Part shown: positions 29,475 through 38,100 of the stretch, one piece after another
Position numbering within the stretch: the stretch's first letter is position 1
Layout: each line of letters begins with the position of its first letter
Assembly: GCF_017488845.2 (NCBI RefSeq)
Contig: NZ_CP083373.1
Span: 682,001-746,000 of the forward strand
DNA length: 64,000 bases
From: Ensifer canadensis
GTDB lineage: Bacteria; Pseudomonadota; Alphaproteobacteria; Rhizobiales; Rhizobiaceae
Direction of reading: 5' to 3'
Made by a program: the position numbers and the translations under genes
Notes under the pieces: generated by a model
Told to the model about the DNA's origin: nothing
Database searches by the model: none
Seen by the model: the letters and a program-made list of their open reading frames with translations, nothing else

Positions 29475-30502
29475 TGAGAGACGAGCATATTGTGTTCATT
29501 GTCGATGACGACAGCCGAATTCGTGAGGCGCTCTGCGAGCTCCTGGCCTCGCACGGCATTCGCGCGATGGCGTTCGGATCCGCCGGGGACTATGTCAACT
29601 TTGAAAAGCCGGATGCACCCGCTTGTCTGATCCTCGATATCGAACTGCCCGACATCAACGGTCTCGACCTCCAAAGTGAGATTGCTGAAGGGGAGCATCC
29701 ACCGATTGTGTTCATAACCGGCCACGGTGATATCCGATCCTCCGTGCGCGCGATAAAGGACGGCGCGGTAGACTTCCTGACCAAGCCGTTTACCGACGCG
29801 GATCTGATGAACGCCATAAACGCGGCAATTGCACTGGATAAGGAAAAGAGGGCAGAGCGTGCCGAGTCAGGGAAATTGAAGCGTCGCTATCTTGACCTGA
29901 CGCCGCGCGAACGCGAGGTTCTGCCTCTGGTGGTGAGCGGTCTTCTCAACAAGCAGGCGGCCGCCGCGCTCGGCATCAGTGAAGTGACGCTGCAGATTCA
30001 CCGACGCAATGTGATGCAGAAGATGGAGGCGGCCTCGCTTGCCGACCTCGTGCGTATCGCAGAACGCCTGGAAATACCGATCACGCACTCTCGCAGGGCG
30101 GGGAAGCCTAGAATGACCAAGCATCGGCGGGTGGTGGCAATTGTCGATGATGATCTGAGACTACTGGAGTCGCTGGAGGATCTTTTGGAGTCCGCTGGCT
30201 ATCTGGCTCGCAGCTTCTCATCGGCAGGCTCGTTTCTTGCCAGCGGTCTGTCTGGCGTGGATGCAGTTATCACGGATATTGGCATGCCCGGTATGGACGG
30301 GTTTGAACTACGAGATTTCGTGAGGAAAGTGCGTCCCGATCTGCCCGTCTTCCTAATAACCGGACGTCACGAGCTTGCCGAACAGCATAGCGGCCAGGAC
30401 ATTGGTGGTTGCTTCCGAAAACCGTTCGACGCGCAGGTTCTGCTTGCTACGCTCGCCAACGCCCTGCGTGATCCAGAAATGGAGGGTAATGATGAAATCT
30501 GA
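29471..30502 (+). CDS. FixJ-type response regulator with a second receiver (REC-HTH-REC)
   Basis: 343 residues in three parts. REC1 is at about 5-120 (IVDDDSR, phospho-Asp in LILDIELP, FITGHGD, TKPF). A LuxR/FixJ helix-turn-helix lies at about 140-205 (LTPREREVLPLVVSGLLNKQ, ISEVTLQIHRRNVM). REC2 is at about 218-335 (AIVDDDLR, phospho-Asp in ITDIGMPGMDG, ITGRHE, CFRKPFD). FixJ proteins normally stop after the HTH at about 205 residues. REC2 closely resembles the stand-alone receiver at 56133, which points to a gene fusion. It starts inside the stop of the kinase gene (ATGA), and the next regulator starts inside its own 3' end. Confidence 0.9.
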   Translation: MMRDEHIVFIVDDDSRIREALCELLASHGIRAMAFGSAGDYVNFEKPDAPACLILDIELPDINGLDLQSEIAEGEHPPIVFITGHGDIRSSVRAIKDGAVDFLTKPFTDADLMNAINAAIALDKEKRAERAESGKLKRRYLDLTPREREVLPLVVSGLLNKQAAAALGISEVTLQIHRRNVMQKMEAASLADLVRIAERLEIPITHSRRAGKPRMTKHRRVVAIVDDDLRLLESLEDLLESAGYLARSFSSAGSFLASGLSGVDAVITDIGMPGMDGFELRDFVRKVRPDLPVFLITGRHELAEQHSGQDIGGCFRKPFDAQVLLATLANALRDPEMEGNDEI

Positions 30503-31196
30503 CCAGTCACTACAGCGAAAGGCAGGTTCGTGGCACCGGAGTGACGGCGAACAGCCGCTCGTCATCATTGTCGATGATGACGCCTCTGTCCGTGAGGCAC
30601 TGTCCGAGTTGATTGCATCAGCGGGATTCCAATCAGCCTGCTTCGCCTCGACCCGAGAATTGCTCGCTTCCGACACGCTGCATAGCCCCGGCTGCCTGAT
30701 CCTGGATGTTCGCATGCCGGGAGCGAGCGGTCTCGATTTGCAGCGTCACCTGACACAAACTGGAAACCCGAAACCGGTGATTTTCCTCACGGGACACGGG
30801 GATATTCCGATGACCGTGCAGGCGATGAAGGCTGGCGCCGTCGATTTCCTGATAAAGCCGGTACGAGACCAGACACTGCTGGATGCAATCACGACCGCGA
30901 TCGACCTGGATGCGGCGCGGCGGATGGAGACGATGCTCGTCAAACGCAACATGGAGCGGCACGAGACACTGACGCCACGAGAGCGCGAAGTCTTGCAGGA
31001 GGTGGCGCATGGACGGCTTAACAAGCAGATCGCTTTTGACCTCGGCATCAGCGAAGTGACGGTGAAGCTTCATCGGGGCAACGTCATGCGCAAGATGGAA
31101 GTCGCATCCCTGAGTGAACTTATCCGCGCCTGGGATAGCCTTCCTGGATCGATGCGCGATGCAGGGCTAACCAAGAGAGCGACTGAAGCATTTTGA
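30492..31196 (+). CDS. FixJ-type response regulator
   Basis: 234 residues with a receiver at about 20-135 (IVDDDASVREAL, phospho-Asp in LILDVRMPGASG, FLTGHGD, KPV in place of the usual KPF) and a LuxR-type HTH at about 155-215 (LTPREREVLQEVAHGRLNKQ, ISEVTVKLHRGNVM). GGAGGG at 30481-30486 serves ATG 30492 (or 30489), inside the last codons of the preceding regulator, so the three genes form one tightly coupled unit. The HTH is diverged from the REC-HTH-REC protein, so the two may have different targets. Confidence 0.9.
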   Translation: MKSDQSLQRKAGSWHRSDGEQPLVIIVDDDASVREALSELIASAGFQSACFASTRELLASDTLHSPGCLILDVRMPGASGLDLQRHLTQTGNPKPVIFLTGHGDIPMTVQAMKAGAVDFLIKPVRDQTLLDAITTAIDLDAARRMETMLVKRNMERHETLTPREREVLQEVAHGRLNKQIAFDLGISEVTVKLHRGNVMRKMEVASLSELIRAWDSLPGSMRDAGLTKRATEAF

Positions 31197-31798
31197 AACG
31201 TTCTCGTCCGACGCCGGCAGCCGGAGCCAAGCCTGCGAACGGCGTTCCGTCTGGTTGAATACGAGAGTGGCGGTCACCGTCCTCATAGCAATGCTGCTCC
31301 GGTGAAAGCGCTTTGTCCCGCGCATTCAACGGGCCTCCCGTTCGAGGCGATGGTGTCTTGGCAGTGCATGCATGTCTCAAATTGGCTTTGCGTCATGCCA
31401 CAACAAGGAGTGACCGATCAGTGATCTGGAAATGATCGGGCCGCTTGGCAGTCGGCTGTCCGGTCACTCTGCGTATCCAATCTTTGGAAATAAGGTAACT
31501 GTACCTGCCTCTACAGGGACACTTCCCCGGAGCCACGATCAAGGAGAAGTAGTCAGCATCGTCAAGCGTGAAACGTCGGTATAGGTTTCATTCCTGGACG
31601 ACCGCCAGCATAATCAAGGTGCACTCGGCTTCGGCAACATCTCAAGCGTGTTGCCGGACGAGGCCTGCGGCGGCGTTCCCCTCCGCGCCGCAAAGCGGAC
31701 GTTGTCCGCCAGAAGGCCGTCCCAGCCGCCCCTTGCGGACGGCCTTCTCCCCCATTCTGCGTGCCGGCGGCGTCGCTCCGATTACAAAGGGCGACCTG
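31197..31798. other. Intergenic stretch with a strong hairpin
   Basis: No gene recognised over 600 bases. Perfect 12-base arms AGAAGGCCGTCC (31711-31722) and GGACGGCCTTCT (31737-31748) with a 14-base loop could end transcription, although no T-run follows. A smaller stem GCGGAC/GTCCGC lies just before it at about 31695-31709. Neither looks like an intact transposon end. Confidence 0.5.
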
Positions 31799-32110
31799 TC
31801 AAACTGCGTCGATTGCGAATTCGCTCGTCATCGCGAGATCAACGCGTTCGAAAGCTAGAGGGCAGCGAGTCCTCTCTAACAGCGCGCTCCATGGCTCTAT
31901 GCCGGGCAGAGGTACGTCGAGGATCGTCAGAGTCGTCACTTCCTCGCGATACTGAGCCGCGTAGGCGTATGCGACCATGCCGTGGCCGGCCAGATTGATG
32001 GGCGGGCCGAGTTTGAGCACTTTCACGAGCTTCTCGATATCCGCAGCGATCGCCGCTTTCTCATAGCCCGCCGGAGGCTTTGCGGTGTCGTCCAGTCTGC
32101 GCCGATCCGG
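31799..32110 (-). pseudogene. Epoxide-hydrolase-like alpha/beta hydrolase fragment
   Basis: The minus-strand frame reads LDDTAKPPAGYEKAAIAADIEKL, then VLKLGPPINLAGHGMVAYAYAAQY and ILDVPLPGIEPW, in short segments typical of epoxide hydrolases/haloalkane dehalogenases. The nucleophile elbow should be GHDxGG; here the Asp and neighbours are missing (GHG-MVAYAY). Homology ends soon after PGIEPW, and there is no N-terminal HG motif or C-terminal His. It is a dead internal fragment. Confidence 0.7.
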
Positions 32111-32361
32111 CGCAAGTCTTCCGGAAGAAACGCGCCCGGGCCCAGGCGAAGAAGACCTGTCGTGCCTGCAGCCGGCTTTTTATCATTGGCTTCCGTGTAT
32201 ATAGATATGCCCGATAGGTGTTGAGCGGGCCGGCTCGGGAAAGAAGACCGATGCCGCGGCCAAGCAGGGGATCGCCGGGGTATGCCAAAACGCGCTCGCA
32301 CACGCAGCGTTGATGCCGTTGAATGCATAATCCGGTTCGACTTCGACAGGAACAGGTCTTG

Positions 32362-35256
32362 ATGAGCGTCCGATCACATCGCCCCCAAGCGCTCCACGCG
32401 GGGCTGTTTGTCGCGGCCTACGTTGCGGGTAGCGGGTTTGCCCACCTTCTTGCAATCATTCCTGGGACAGGAATATCAATCTGGCCGCCGAGCGGCTTGT
32501 TCCTTGCGACCCTTGTCCTTGCCTCGCAACGCAGTTGGCCCTGGTGGATACTGGTGGGGCTCACAGGCGAACTTCTTGGAAATCTCGCCTGGTTTCACAA
32601 TTCCATTCCCGTCGCGACCCTGATCTACGTTGGAAACGCTTGCGAAGCTGCGTTCGGCGCATGGCTTTTAAAGCGATTTTGCGGCGAACCGGTTCGGCTA
32701 GAGACTTTGCGCGAGGTACTGGCGCTGCTTGTACTGGGTGCCAGTGTCGCACCAATCTTGAGTGCAACGGTAGGTAGCGCGACGCTTGCTTGGTTTGACA
32801 TCCAAGCCTTTGCCACAGCTTGGCCGCTATGGTGGATCGGCGATGCCACCGGGGTTGCCATCATCGCACCCCTGGCTCTTGTGGTGTTCCAGAATTGGCG
32901 TGGAAAGAGTGAATTTCTCGCGGCGCGCTGGACCGAGGTCTGCGCTCTGGCGCTGGTGTTTCTTGGAATCGCCGCTCTTTCCTTGAGCGGCTTTCTGCCC
33001 TACGCATACATCATCATGCCGCCGCTTCTCTGGGTCGCGGTCCGTTTCGAATTCAAGGGTACAGTTCTCGCCCTGTCTTTCCTCGCGCTCATCACTGCGG
33101 CCTTCACGATTTCCGGCACAAGCCAGTTTGCGGGCGACGCCGAATCTCAACAACACAAACAAATCATGCTGCAGCTGTTTCTGGGCATCTCTGCGTTTTC
33201 TGCGTTGGTCGTGGCAGCGATCTCTAGGCAGCACCAACTGGCACTCGTTACATTGCGTCGGAGTGTTGAGACTTTGCGGGAACGCGAACGTGAACTTTCG
33301 CAGTTGGTCGACCTTGTGCCCGTGCAGATCAGGCGACTGACCCCAGAGGGTCAGCCGATTTTCTTTAACCGCCGACTACTCGATTTCTTTGGTTTGAGTG
33401 ACGTAAATCAACTGGACCGGCCGGGCATAAGTCGTCTGAGCGCGGCGATTCACTCTCTCGTGCATCCCGAGGACGCAACGCGCCTGTTTGATGCCGTCAG
33501 AAACTCGCTGGTGACCGGCGAGCCATATTCCATGAAGTATCGCATGCGGCGGGCGGATGGAGCTTATCGTTGGGTTGATGGGCGTGCGGAGGCGTTGCGC
33601 GATGACGACGGAACGATCGTGCAATGGCTCGTCATCTCGCTCGATATCGACGACGAGGTGCGCGCACAGGAGGCATTGCGCGACAGTGAGCGGCAGCTTC
33701 GGCGCCTGGTCGATGCCGTTCCTGCGCAGATCTGGTGTTCGAACACCGAGGGAGATCCAACCTACGTCAACAAGAGGCTAAGGGATTTCATTGGCTTTGA
33801 TCTCGAGGACTTCGATTCCCCGGATGAGCCAAGAGGGGAGGTCGCGCGTCGGCAACAGGTCCATCCCGACGATCTGGTGGCTGTCCGTGATCATTTGGCC
33901 AAGTGTCGGCGCACCGGTCAGGCGTTCGTTATGCGGTACCGAATGCGACGCGCTGACGGGACGTACCGATGGGTGGAGGGCCGTTCGGAGCCTTTCCGCG
34001 ATGAGGACGGCTCCATTCTGCAATGGTACGGTGTGCTTCTGGATATCGACGACCAGGTGCAGGCCGAGGCAGCCTTGAGGGAGAGGGAGCGCTTTCTCTG
34101 GCAATTGGTAGAAACCCTGCCGCTCATGATCGACTGCGCCGCCCCCGATGGGGAGCCAATATTCCGCGGGCAAGGCCTGAGAGAGTTCCTCGGCTACGAA
34201 TTGCAGGCGCTTGATGGTTCCGGAAAATCCCGGCTTGAGGGGACACTGGATGCCGGGGTTCATCCCGATGACGTCGAGGGCGTCAAGCAGCAATATGCGC
34301 GTTGCCTCGCATCGGGCGAACCTTACGCGCGCCGACATCGTCTTCGCCGGTTCGACGGTGAATACCGTTGGGTAGAGACCCGAGCAGCTCCAATGCGCGA
34401 TGCCTCGGGCGCGATCATCCAATGGAATGTCATCTACCTGGATATAGACGGGGAGGTTAAGGCCCAAGAGAATCTGCGCATGGCACAAGAGGGACTGGCA
34501 CGCGCGGCCCAGGCGGCCAGTCTGGCCGAGTTGTCAGCGTCCATCGCACACGAAGTCAGCCAGCCGCTCTCGGCCATCGTCAACTCGACGGATGCTTGCG
34601 TGCGCTGGCTTGACGCGGACCCACCAAACGTGGAGCGAGCAAGGAAATCGGCCGAGCGCATCATTCGCAGCGCGAATTCAGCCGCGGAGGTCGTGCGACG
34701 GATCCGCGCCCTTTTCCAGCATTCCATGGATGTTCGCGACGCTACCTCGCTGGAGGGCATCATTGACGAGGTGGCCGATCTTGTGGCGGCTGAAGCCTCC
34801 AGGCAGCGTATCCGCGTTCAGGTCGAGATCGAGAGCAGCCAGCAACTGGTGGCATTCGATCGCGTGCAGATCCAGCAGGTCCTGATGAACCTTGTTCAAA
34901 ACGGCTTGGATGCAATGGTGTCGGCGCCGGATGACAGGCTGCTTGAAATTCGGGTCTATCGCAAGGACGATGAGGTCTTCACCGAGGTTATTGATCGAGG
35001 TGGAGGTATTGAGTTTCCGGAGCGGATATTCGACCCGTTTTTCACGACAAAGGAAAGAGGGATGGGCATGGGTCTGGCTATCTGTCGCTCCATCGTGGAA
35101 GCCCATGGCGGAAAGCTATGGGCGGAGCAAAATGAACCCCGCGGCGCGAGGTTCATTTTCACGCTGCCAGCCGCGGCAATGGCCTCAGCAGGCTCTGGCG
35201 CAGGCTCTAACGAGAGCCATTCCATCGTGGAAAAGCTATCAGAAGGAGTACCATGA
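32362..35256 (+). CDS. MASE1 multi-PAS sensor histidine kinase
   Basis: 964 residues: MASE1 membrane sensor at about 10-295 (AAYVAGSGFAHLLAIIPG, SIWPPSGLF), three PAS/PAC units, HisKA with SASIAHEVSQPLSAIV, and HATPase_c with QQVLMNLVQNGLDAM, DRGGGIEFPERIF and TTKERGMGMGLAI. The H-box has VSQPL where the two other large kinases have VNQPL. PAS1 and PAS3 are near copies of units in the kinase at 26448. AACAGG precedes ATG 32362; the frame extends 13 codons upstream. It ends 31 bases from the convergent Hmp gene. No regulator is adjacent, so its partner may be one of the FixJ-type proteins at 29471-31196, 43547 or 49334. Confidence 0.9.
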   Translation: MSVRSHRPQALHAGLFVAAYVAGSGFAHLLAIIPGTGISIWPPSGLFLATLVLASQRSWPWWILVGLTGELLGNLAWFHNSIPVATLIYVGNACEAAFGAWLLKRFCGEPVRLETLREVLALLVLGASVAPILSATVGSATLAWFDIQAFATAWPLWWIGDATGVAIIAPLALVVFQNWRGKSEFLAARWTEVCALALVFLGIAALSLSGFLPYAYIIMPPLLWVAVRFEFKGTVLALSFLALITAAFTISGTSQFAGDAESQQHKQIMLQLFLGISAFSALVVAAISRQHQLALVTLRRSVETLRERERELSQLVDLVPVQIRRLTPEGQPIFFNRRLLDFFGLSDVNQLDRPGISRLSAAIHSLVHPEDATRLFDAVRNSLVTGEPYSMKYRMRRADGAYRWVDGRAEALRDDDGTIVQWLVISLDIDDEVRAQEALRDSERQLRRLVDAVPAQIWCSNTEGDPTYVNKRLRDFIGFDLEDFDSPDEPRGEVARRQQVHPDDLVAVRDHLAKCRRTGQAFVMRYRMRRADGTYRWVEGRSEPFRDEDGSILQWYGVLLDIDDQVQAEAALRERERFLWQLVETLPLMIDCAAPDGEPIFRGQGLREFLGYELQALDGSGKSRLEGTLDAGVHPDDVEGVKQQYARCLASGEPYARRHRLRRFDGEYRWVETRAAPMRDASGAIIQWNVIYLDIDGEVKAQENLRMAQEGLARAAQAASLAELSASIAHEVSQPLSAIVNSTDACVRWLDADPPNVERARKSAERIIRSANSAAEVVRRIRALFQHSMDVRDATSLEGIIDEVADLVAAEASRQRIRVQVEIESSQQLVAFDRVQIQQVLMNLVQNGLDAMVSAPDDRLLEIRVYRKDDEVFTEVIDRGGGIEFPERIFDPFFTTKERGMGMGLAICRSIVEAHGGKLWAEQNEPRGARFIFTLPAAAMASAGSGAGSNESHSIVEKLSEGVP

Positions 35257-35287
35257 GGCACTTTTCTGAGAGATTACCTTCGGCCGC

Positions 35288-36502
35288 TCAGGCGGCAAGA
35301 AGTTCGTCCGATGGCCCGAAGAACTCGTAGTGCACCCGCTCGCTTGAAACGCCTTCCCTGACAAGCGCCGGGACGAGGGCACGAAGGAACGGTTTGGGTC
35401 CACAGAGGTAGTATTCGGCCTCGTGAACAGGTGTGTTTTCCCGAAGCCATTCCGCCGTGATGAAGCCATCAAAGTCGTGAGACAAGCCGGCCGCATCTTC
35501 GCTGCGGGGATCACTATAGAAACTGCTGATCCTGATGTTGCCGTGAGCGTTGGCGAGCTTGCGGACATGCTGATCCATGGCGTGAGTAGTGCTGTTCAAC
35601 GCGCCGTGGACGAAGTGAGCTTCGAGGTTCGGATGCTCTTCGACGATTGTCTCCAGGATGCTGACCATGGGTGTCAGCCCGACGCCACCCGACAACAAGA
35701 CGACCGGTGCCCGAGGGATTTCCGGAAGATAGAAGTCACCCGCCGGAGGCGTGACGCTCAAGACCGTACCGACCGTCGCCGTATCGTGAAGATGGCGCGA
35801 TCCACCTTGTCCACGCGCTTCCCGCTTTACAGAAATCCGGTAGGAACTGTCGCTCGGGCCGCTGGAGATTGAATAGTTCCGCTTGATCTCCAGGCCACTC
35901 TGAAGCTTGAAGCGCAATGTGAGGTATTGGCCGGGTTTGTGCCTCAAGATGCGACCGCCGTCCTTGGGCTCCAAGACGAATGATGTGACAACCTCACTTT
36001 CGCGAACCTTTGAGGTGATGACGAAATCTCTCCAGCCGTTCCAGCCGCCGGATTTCTTCACAAGCTCATCGCGTATTTCAGCCTCGCGTTCCTGAAGAAC
36101 ATCCGCCAGGAACCAGTAGGCCTCGCCCCAGGCATCCAGGAGTTCAGGTGTTGCCGCGCTTCCGAGCACGTCCTCGATGGCGGCAAGCAGTGCCTTTGCG
36201 ACATAGGGGTAGTGGTCCGGCAGGATATGATAGCCAATATGCTTGTGAGCAATGCGCTCAACCACAGGGCCGAGCACGCCAAGGTTATCGATGTTCTGCG
36301 CATAGGCCAGAATGGCCGCGGCGAGCGCGTTGACTTGCGAGCCACCTTCACCCTGGTTGGCGTGATTGAACAGCTCCCGAATATGATCGTCGCGGAACAT
36401 GCGGGCATACATGCTCTTTGTAATGTTCGTGCCGTGCGCGGCGAGCGCCGGGACGCTGGCCTTTACAATTTGGACTGTCTGGGACGAGAGGGGTTTCGGC
36501 AT
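35288..36502 (-). CDS. hmp: Flavohaemoglobin (nitric oxide dioxygenase)
   Basis: 404 residues, full length. The globin domain (1-140) has Tyr32 at the B10 position (SMYARMF) and proximal His88 in ERIAHKHIGYH. The FAD domain has RNYSISSGPS and the NAD domain has LLSGGVGLTPM and YYLCGPKPF. It converts NO and O2 to nitrate using NAD(P)H in the cytoplasm. The gene lies 24 bases after a truncated-haemoglobin gene on the same strand and next to a divergent nsrR with NsrR-like boxes between, so NO-responsive control by NsrR is very likely. Confidence 0.95.
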   Translation of the reverse strand: MPKPLSSQTVQIVKASVPALAAHGTNITKSMYARMFRDDHIRELFNHANQGEGGSQVNALAAAILAYAQNIDNLGVLGPVVERIAHKHIGYHILPDHYPYVAKALLAAIEDVLGSAATPELLDAWGEAYWFLADVLQEREAEIRDELVKKSGGWNGWRDFVITSKVRESEVVTSFVLEPKDGGRILRHKPGQYLTLRFKLQSGLEIKRNYSISSGPSDSSYRISVKREARGQGGSRHLHDTATVGTVLSVTPPAGDFYLPEIPRAPVVLLSGGVGLTPMVSILETIVEEHPNLEAHFVHGALNSTTHAMDQHVRKLANAHGNIRISSFYSDPRSEDAAGLSHDFDGFITAEWLRENTPVHEAEYYLCGPKPFLRALVPALVREGVSSERVHYEFFGPSDELLAA

Positions 36503-36526
36503 GGTCTTTCCTTTCGATACGATGTG

Positions 36527-37192
36527 TCACAGGGGGCTGGGCTGGTGATCGTAGAAGTGCAGCTGGCATTTTACCGGGCCCACGATCTGAAGATGATGAG
36601 CAACGTCCGGCGGGATAATGATTGTGGCGCCAGCGCCTGCGTTGATCGCCGGCTGCGTATCACGGTGATAGATCAGACTGCCCTCGATCACGCTGAGCTT
36701 GACCCAGGTCCCGGGTCGAAGCTGATGGCATTTCAGCAGTGGTCCGGGGATTGTGGCCTCGTTGAAGACCGGCGTGCTTCTATACGGTCGGCAGGAGATC
36801 TGGGGGGCCAAGGTCTTACAATCTGGGCGCTGTGCTCCAAACAAGGCAGCCGACAAACGCGCGGCTATTCTAGCGGCCCTTCGCTGGATCTCTGTCGCTA
36901 CTTCGGGCTTGAGTGCGTCTGACGTGACCTTCTCCCAAAGTGCCAACCAGCGCTCGAACATTTCCGGCCGAATGTGTTTCAGGTGGATCAGATGCATTGC
37001 AACTGGGCTTCCCTTGTAACGCCCTGTCGACAGCATCATCGAACTCCAGAACTCCGTCATGCGTTCGAGATGATCGTCCCATTCGGTTATGGCGGTGAAT
37101 GCTTCGTTGAGGAGCTGATCAACCCGAACTTCTCCGTAAAAGCGTTCCACGACCATCCGGATGTCTGCTTCGGTTATCGCGTCGGTACTCAT
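36527..37192 (-). CDS. Truncated haemoglobin fused to a DUF1971/TehB-like cupin domain
   Basis: 221 residues in two domains. Residues 1-125 look like a group III truncated haemoglobin: ITEADIRMVVERFYGEVR, the WDDHLERMTEFW helix, and FERWLALWEKV. His67 in SPVAMHLIH is my candidate proximal ligand, by analogy only. Residues 135-221 are a small beta-barrel of the DUF1971 type (STPVFNEATIPGPLLKCH, RPGTWVKLSVIEGSL, IIPPDVAHHL). AAGG precedes ATG 37192. It heads the operon with hmp, downstream of the NsrR-like boxes, so a role in NO or oxygen chemistry is likely. DUF1971 is otherwise often a separate small protein or part of tellurite-resistance proteins. Confidence 0.8.
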   Translation of the reverse strand: MSTDAITEADIRMVVERFYGEVRVDQLLNEAFTAITEWDDHLERMTEFWSSMMLSTGRYKGSPVAMHLIHLKHIRPEMFERWLALWEKVTSDALKPEVATEIQRRAARIAARLSAALFGAQRPDCKTLAPQISCRPYRSTPVFNEATIPGPLLKCHQLRPGTWVKLSVIEGSLIYHRDTQPAINAGAGATIIIPPDVAHHLQIVGPVKCQLHFYDHQPSPL

Positions 37193-37205
37193 CGCTTTTG
37201 CCTTA

Positions 37206-37227
37206 AAGATGTATCTGAGATGCATCT
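37206..37227. promoter_or_regulatory. NsrR-like box 1
   Basis: AAGATGTATCT (37206-37216) and GAGATGCATCT (37217-37227) resemble the known NsrR consensus of two AAGATGYATTT-like half-sites. It lies 14 bases upstream of the truncated-haemoglobin ATG in the divergent region with nsrR, well placed to repress the haemoglobin-hmp operon. Confidence 0.6.
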
Positions 37228-37242
37228 ATTCGCTCGAGAGAA

Positions 37243-37263
37243 AAGATGCTAACGAAATGCATG
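37243..37263. promoter_or_regulatory. NsrR-like box 2
   Basis: AAGATGCTAAC followed by GAAATGCATG is a second, weaker dyad of the same type, 34 bases before the nsrR ATG. Together with box 1 it suggests autoregulation as well as control of the divergent haemoglobin genes. Confidence 0.5.
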
Positions 37264-37296
37264 TTTTTGGATTGGACTTTTTGACGCAGACCCCCG

Positions 37297-37746
37297 ATGA
37301 AGCTCACGAAATACACCGACTACGCCATGCGATTGATGATCTATCTGGGCTCACGGTCATCGGGGCTTAGCTCGATCCGCGAAATATCGGATACATTCTC
37401 GGTCTCACAAAACCACATGATGAAGGTGGTTCAGGACCTTGCAAACGCACACTTCCTGGTGTCCGTGCGCGGCCGCAACGGGGGCATAAGGCTTGCCCGC
37501 CCTGCAAACGAAATCAATCTGGGAGCTCTGCTTCGCCACACCGAGGGCTTGACGGACCTGATCGATTGCGAAGGATGTCGTATCGCACCGGCCTGCACCT
37601 TGCCGATCGTTCTTTCGGAAGCCACTGCGGCCTTTGTGGCGGTTTTCGACAAGTATACGCTGGCGGATCTCGTCGAGAGACGCTCGGCGCTCGGCACGCT
37701 TCTGGGCTTCAAGCCCGCAGACCTCCAGAACGCTTCCGGTTCTTAA
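37297..37746 (+). CDS. nsrR: Rrf2 family nitric-oxide-sensing repressor NsrR
   Basis: 149 residues, standard size. An N-terminal winged helix (MKLTKYTDYAMRLMIYLG, ISDTFSVSQNHMMKVVQDL) is followed by the three-cysteine iron-sulfur motif Cys91, Cys94 and Cys100 (CEGCRIAPACTL), the spacing known for NsrR. The protein binds an Fe-S cluster; NO destroys it and lifts repression. It is divergent from the truncated-haemoglobin/hmp operon with two NsrR-like dyads between. Confidence 0.92.
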   Translation: MKLTKYTDYAMRLMIYLGSRSSGLSSIREISDTFSVSQNHMMKVVQDLANAHFLVSVRGRNGGIRLARPANEINLGALLRHTEGLTDLIDCEGCRIAPACTLPIVLSEATAAFVAVFDKYTLADLVERRSALGTLLGFKPADLQNASGS

Positions 37747-37950
37747 GAGCGAGCTGGTGCCGCTGGCGCGCCATGTGTTGCCGCGGGATGGAAGCAGGAA
37801 ATGGCGTTGCAACTATCGTTTCTGCGGCTTGTCGCCTGCGGCTGCAAACCGCCGCCACTCAAGTGCTAACCCGCTGTTTTGACATGTATGTTTGAGAGCG
37901 CGGCGGATTTAGCCATGCCTCGCCGACGCCAATTGGGGGCACGGCTACCC

Positions 37951-37967
37951 TATCCATTGGTTTGGCT
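37951..37967 (+). promoter_or_regulatory. 17-bp dyad K upstream of the MBL-fold gene
   Basis: TATCCATTGGTTTGGCT, 133 bases before ATG 38101. It matches the dyad at 41834 in 12 of 17 bases, mainly in the right half GGTTTGG; the left half is weak. It is the least certain member of the series. Confidence 0.3.
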
Positions 37968-38100
37968 CGACCGCCAACACGCTTCAACATAGCGTCGATG
38001 TCGTGGCTCGTGATCGACCCGTCTCGGTCACTCAAAACAGGAGTGCACCATGTCGCAGGCAGAAGCCGCACTCCGTACGATTGGTCAAAAGGAGACAAAA

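Noticed and set aside
31711..31748. Long inverted repeat as a possible transposon end
   Set aside because: It is a compact stem-loop with no transposase, no target duplication and no second copy; a transcription-related hairpin is simpler.
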